DNA of 35,938 bases, from NCBI GenBank assembly GCA_903852585.1, contig CAINRG010000022.1:1-35938 (forward strand). The letters run 5' to 3'. The first letter of the stretch is position 1; each line of letters starts with the position of its first letter. Shown piece by piece: positions 32,696-35,938 of this stretch. Under the pieces are notes generated by a model. It saw only the letters and a list, made by a program, of their open reading frames with translations, was not told the DNA's origin and did no database searches. This DNA is from an uncultured Actinomycetes bacterium. Lineage in GTDB: Bacteria > Actinomycetota > Actinomycetes > Nanopelagicales > Nanopelagicaceae. Made by a program: the position numbers and the translations under genes.

Positions 32696-33313
32696 GTGAA
32701 ATTGCTTGGTGCGAATCGTAAAAAAGTTGCTGGCACATTAGCCGCTAGCCTTTTGCTCCTACTCACCGCATGTACCCCAATCAATTCAGCGGCAACAATT
32801 GGAAAAACTTCAATTTCAGTCGATAAAGTTCAAAAGACTGTCGACTCCATTTTGGCTGAGCGTGCAAAAGTTTCAACAACGGGAATGAACTTAGAGACAG
32901 GCGAAGCACTCAACCGTAGCCAGGTTACATTCTTTGTTGTGTCAGAACTTCTTTACCAGCTTGGAAAGCGAAATAAGCTAGTAATTTCTGAACAGGAGAT
33001 TACGGATCAAGTGAAGGCTGTGACAGCTCAAGTTGGTGGCGAAGCAAATCTTCCGTCCGCCGAGGTAAACGCTGGGATAGCTCCAGAGAACTTACGTGAA
33101 TATTTCCGGACATATTTGATTTCAACAAAGATTAGTAACGCACTCATCGCTGGTGGAATTGCGAAGACTGATGTGACTTCCGCAGTCCAAAAATTGGTTT
33201 CTGATGAAGCATCACGACTCAAGGTTTCAATTAATCCTCGTTATGGAAGTTGGAGCGCCGATCAGGCAACCATCATTGCGGCTCCTCTCGCTTCAGGCGC
33301 GGTTACAAAGTAA
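32696..33313 (+). CDS. SurA N-terminal-domain-like lipoprotein
   Basis: 205 residues, exported lipoprotein. Basic start KLLGANRKK, hydrophobic stretch LAASLLLLL and lipobox LTAC (Cys about 26). The mature part resembles the chaperone region of SurA/PrsA: AATIGKTSISVDKVQKTVDS, LVISEQEITDQVKAV and LREYFRTYLISTKISNALIA. The parvulin PPIase domain is absent; the protein ends in a short tail (VSINPRYGSW). The GTG at 32696 is chosen because GGAG lies six bases upstream; an ATG at 32684 would add four residues. Located between mfd and mazG, thirteen bases after the mfd stop. A role in folding of exported proteins is inferred. Confidence 0.78.
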   Translation: MKLLGANRKKVAGTLAASLLLLLTACTPINSAATIGKTSISVDKVQKTVDSILAERAKVSTTGMNLETGEALNRSQVTFFVVSELLYQLGKRNKLVISEQEITDQVKAVTAQVGGEANLPSAEVNAGIAPENLREYFRTYLISTKISNALIAGGIAKTDVTSAVQKLVSDEASRLKVSINPRYGSWSADQATIIAAPLASGAVTK

Positions 33314-33318
33314 ATCTT

Positions 33319-33978
33319 GTGACGCAATCCCAGCTGGAGCGCCTACGCGCAACAATGGATCGCCTTCGGTCACCGGGCGGGTGTCCATGGGATGCAGAAC
33401 AAACGCACGAATCACTTCTTAAGTATCTTCTCGAGGAGTCCTATGAATTTATCGATGCGGTAGAAAAAGGCAATCGTGTTGAAATGCGAGAAGAACTTGG
33501 GGATGTTCTCTTACAAGTTTTCTTTCATGCACGCATGGCAGAAGAGTCGAATGAAGAACCATTTAGCATTGAAGATGTTGCTGAAGGCGTGGCTGATAAG
33601 TTAATTCGACGACATCCACATGTATTTGGTGATGCAAAGGTCAGTGGAAGTGAAGAAGTTCTTGAAAATTGGGAAGCAATCAAAAAAGAAGAGAAGGGGC
33701 GAACATCGGCTATCGATGGCGTTCCCTTGGGTCAGCCCGCTCTTCCCCTTGCTGCAAAGCTTCTCTACCGCGCTGAAAAATATGGCTACAAAATTCCAAC
33801 GCAGACACCCATTGAAATTGGTGGCAATCTCTCTGAAATTGAAGCAGGCAGAATTCTTTTAGGAATCATCGATGATATGCAGAAAACCGGAATCGACCCC
33901 GAAGCTGCGCTTCGAGCCGCTACCAAGGAGTACTTGGCAAAGATCCAGGCTCATGAGGATGGCGCTGTAACACGATAA
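33319..33978 (+). CDS. mazG: MazG nucleoside triphosphate pyrophosphohydrolase
   Basis: Hydrolyses (d)NTPs, including damaged ones, to monophosphates; 219 residues. Signature DRLRSPGGCPWDAEQTHESL, then the metal-binding EESYEFIDAV and EELGDVLLQVFFHARM (the EExxE and ExxD ligands). A shorter, partly degenerate C-terminal half (ALPLAAKLLYRAEKYGY) follows. The reading frame continues upstream to 33250, but this overlaps the lipoprotein gene in another frame; GTG 33319, five bases after that stop, matches family starts. No clear Shine-Dalgarno, so coupling to the upstream gene is likely. It pairs functionally with maf in nucleotide-pool cleaning. Confidence 0.94.
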   Translation: MTQSQLERLRATMDRLRSPGGCPWDAEQTHESLLKYLLEESYEFIDAVEKGNRVEMREELGDVLLQVFFHARMAEESNEEPFSIEDVAEGVADKLIRRHPHVFGDAKVSGSEEVLENWEAIKKEEKGRTSAIDGVPLGQPALPLAAKLLYRAEKYGYKIPTQTPIEIGGNLSEIEAGRILLGIIDDMQKTGIDPEAALRAATKEYLAKIQAHEDGAVTR

Positions 33979-34047
33979 GATTGCCCCAGATTTGGAAAAC
34001 GACCAATAAAGCTTCAGACCAGCGTCGGTGTTGTTGCGAAAATATAG

Positions 34048-35337
<1,290 letters not shown>

Positions 35338-35346
35338 TCTCACTTC

Positions 35347-35739
35347 ATGACTAAGGGAGGGAGAACGCTCGCAGTTGCGACGGTTTTCCTTCTCCTTGGC
35401 GTGACACTTGCGCCACCATTACAGCGTTACTTCACACAACGCGCGCAGATAAATGCATTAAGTGCCCAACTCCATGACAGCGGTGCGACTCTTAAAAAAG
35501 CCGCCGCTGAACTTGCTCAGTGGAATGATCCTGCCTTTGTCGCATCACAAGCACGTTCTCGCCTTCATTATGTCTATCCAGGTGAGCGCCAATACATCGT
35601 GATGGGCGCGCCTGATTCCATAACAAAAGATCCTGGTGCTCCGGCTGCGCCGATTGCTGGAAATATTCCTGCCGGTGTTCCTTGGTATTTTAAAGTTGTT
35701 GCTTCAATCACGAGCACAAATCAAGGTGAACAACCATGA
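35347..35739 (+). CDS. DivIC/FtsB-like septum formation initiator protein
   Basis: 130-residue bitopic membrane protein of the divisome. Short cytoplasmic N-terminus (MTKGGR), one membrane helix (about 7-27, TLAVATVFLLLGVTLAPPL), a heptad-like coiled coil (about 30-60, RAQINALSAQLHDSGATLKK), then the conserved DivIC motif WNDPAFVASQARSRLHYVYP GE and a disordered Pro/Ala tail. It matches the actinobacterial gene between eno and DUF501 (Rv1024). The stop overlaps the DUF501 start (ATGA). Together with Glp/GlpR it is the second division-linked locus here. Confidence 0.88.
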   Translation: MTKGGRTLAVATVFLLLGVTLAPPLQRYFTQRAQINALSAQLHDSGATLKKAAAELAQWNDPAFVASQARSRLHYVYPGERQYIVMGAPDSITKDPGAPAAPIAGNIPAGVPWYFKVVASITSTNQGEQP

Positions 35740-35938
35740 GTGAGAAGTCAACAAAAGAAGACCTCGATGCAATTAAGGATCAATTAGGTCGCACACCGCG
35801 CGACGTCCACGCAATTGCATATCGCTGTCCGTGCGGAAAGCCTGCAGTTGTAGAAACACCTCCACGTCTTTCGGACGGAACACCGTTCCCGACCTTTTAC
35901 TACGCAACATGTCCACGTCTTACTGGCGCCATCTCTAC
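35736..35938 (+). CDS. DUF501 family protein, truncated by window end
   Basis: 67 codons are visible. The start overlaps the DivIC/FtsB-like stop by ATGA. The sequence shows the DUF501 pattern: QLGRTPRDVHAIAYRCPCGK, PAVVETPPRLSDGTPFPTFY and YATCPRLTGAIS. Cys residues at RCPCG and TCP may bind a metal. Function of the family is not established. It is a conserved partner of eno and the DivIC-like gene (Rv1025), usually followed by a Ppx/GppA phosphatase, which would lie outside the window. Confidence 0.9.
   Translation, partial: MSEKSTKEDLDAIKDQLGRTPRDVHAIAYRCPCGKPAVVETPPRLSDGTPFPTFYYATCPRLTGAIS

Noticed and set aside
32292-32738. 148-codon antisense frame across the mfd/lipoprotein junction
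   Set aside because: Ser/Arg-rich translation with no family; both opposite genes are secure.
33250-33318. Upstream extension of the mazG frame
   Set aside because: It overlaps the lipoprotein gene in another frame, and the translation is Arg/His-rich and unlike MazG.

Overview
The window is a gene-dense, intact stretch of chromosome from an actinobacterium. It carries several genes that are close to diagnostic of that phylum: an acyl-CoA carboxylase epsilon subunit next to the beta subunit, a GlpR-type membrane protein beside a MoeA-like Glp protein, a GT39 protein mannosyltransferase, a DivIC/FtsB-like protein followed by a DUF501 protein, and an mfd-lipoprotein-mazG-eno block. Moderate GC, very short or overlapping gene junctions and the absence of mobile elements suggest a streamlined, low-GC lineage such as the planktonic freshwater acI group (Nanopelagicales). 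The phylum is firm; the lineage is inference.

Layout. (1) 1-6779: a truncated sugar-ABC ATPase (minus), divergent from a CNNM/CorC-type transporter, trpS and a BMP/PnrA-like secreted binding protein. These converge on a purine nucleoside phosphorylase and PGM2-like phosphomutase pair (minus). (2) 6808-10949 (minus): acyl-CoA carboxylase operon, in transcription order beta subunit, epsilon subunit, maf, biotinylated alpha subunit. It diverges from birA, the ligase that biotinylates the alpha subunit, and an acyl-CoA dehydrogenase. (3) 12902-15825: 5-formyl-THF cyclo-ligase (minus), then a MoeA-like Glp protein, a RimJ-like acetyltransferase and GlpR. (4) 15833-22254: protein O-mannosyltransferase (minus), then rsmI, metG, tatD, rsmA and ispE. 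(5) 22297-26430: tRNA-Gln(UUG), glmU, prs, a 74-residue unknown protein, rplY and pth. (6) 26431-35938: ppc (minus), then mfd, a SurA-like lipoprotein, mazG, eno, a DivIC/FtsB-like gene and a truncated DUF501 gene. From memory, the order closely follows Mycobacterium tuberculosis blocks Rv0992c-Rv0996, Rv1002c-Rv1025, Rv3279c-Rv3285 and Rv3307-Rv3308, with galU, rpfB and lpqT missing.

Function. Most genes are housekeeping: translation (trpS, metG, rsmA, rsmI, pth, bL25, tRNA-Gln), envelope precursors (glmU, ispE), nucleotide metabolism (prs, PNP, phosphomutase, mazG), central carbon (eno, ppc), lipid metabolism (carboxylase, birA, acyl-CoA dehydrogenase), repair (mfd) and division (Glp/GlpR, DivIC).

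The most striking signals are these. Twelve start codons have a TANNNT -10 hexamer ending exactly six bases upstream, the geometry of leaderless transcription. The MoeA-like protein lacks all of MoeA domain II and has degenerate catalytic motifs, beside a GlpR homologue, which suggests a minimal non-enzymatic division module. Perfect inverted repeats lie in the promoters of the biotin/carboxylase divergon and the sugar ATPase. A terminator-like hairpin with T-tracts in both directions sits in the mfd leader. No stretch of more than 300 bases lacks a gene.
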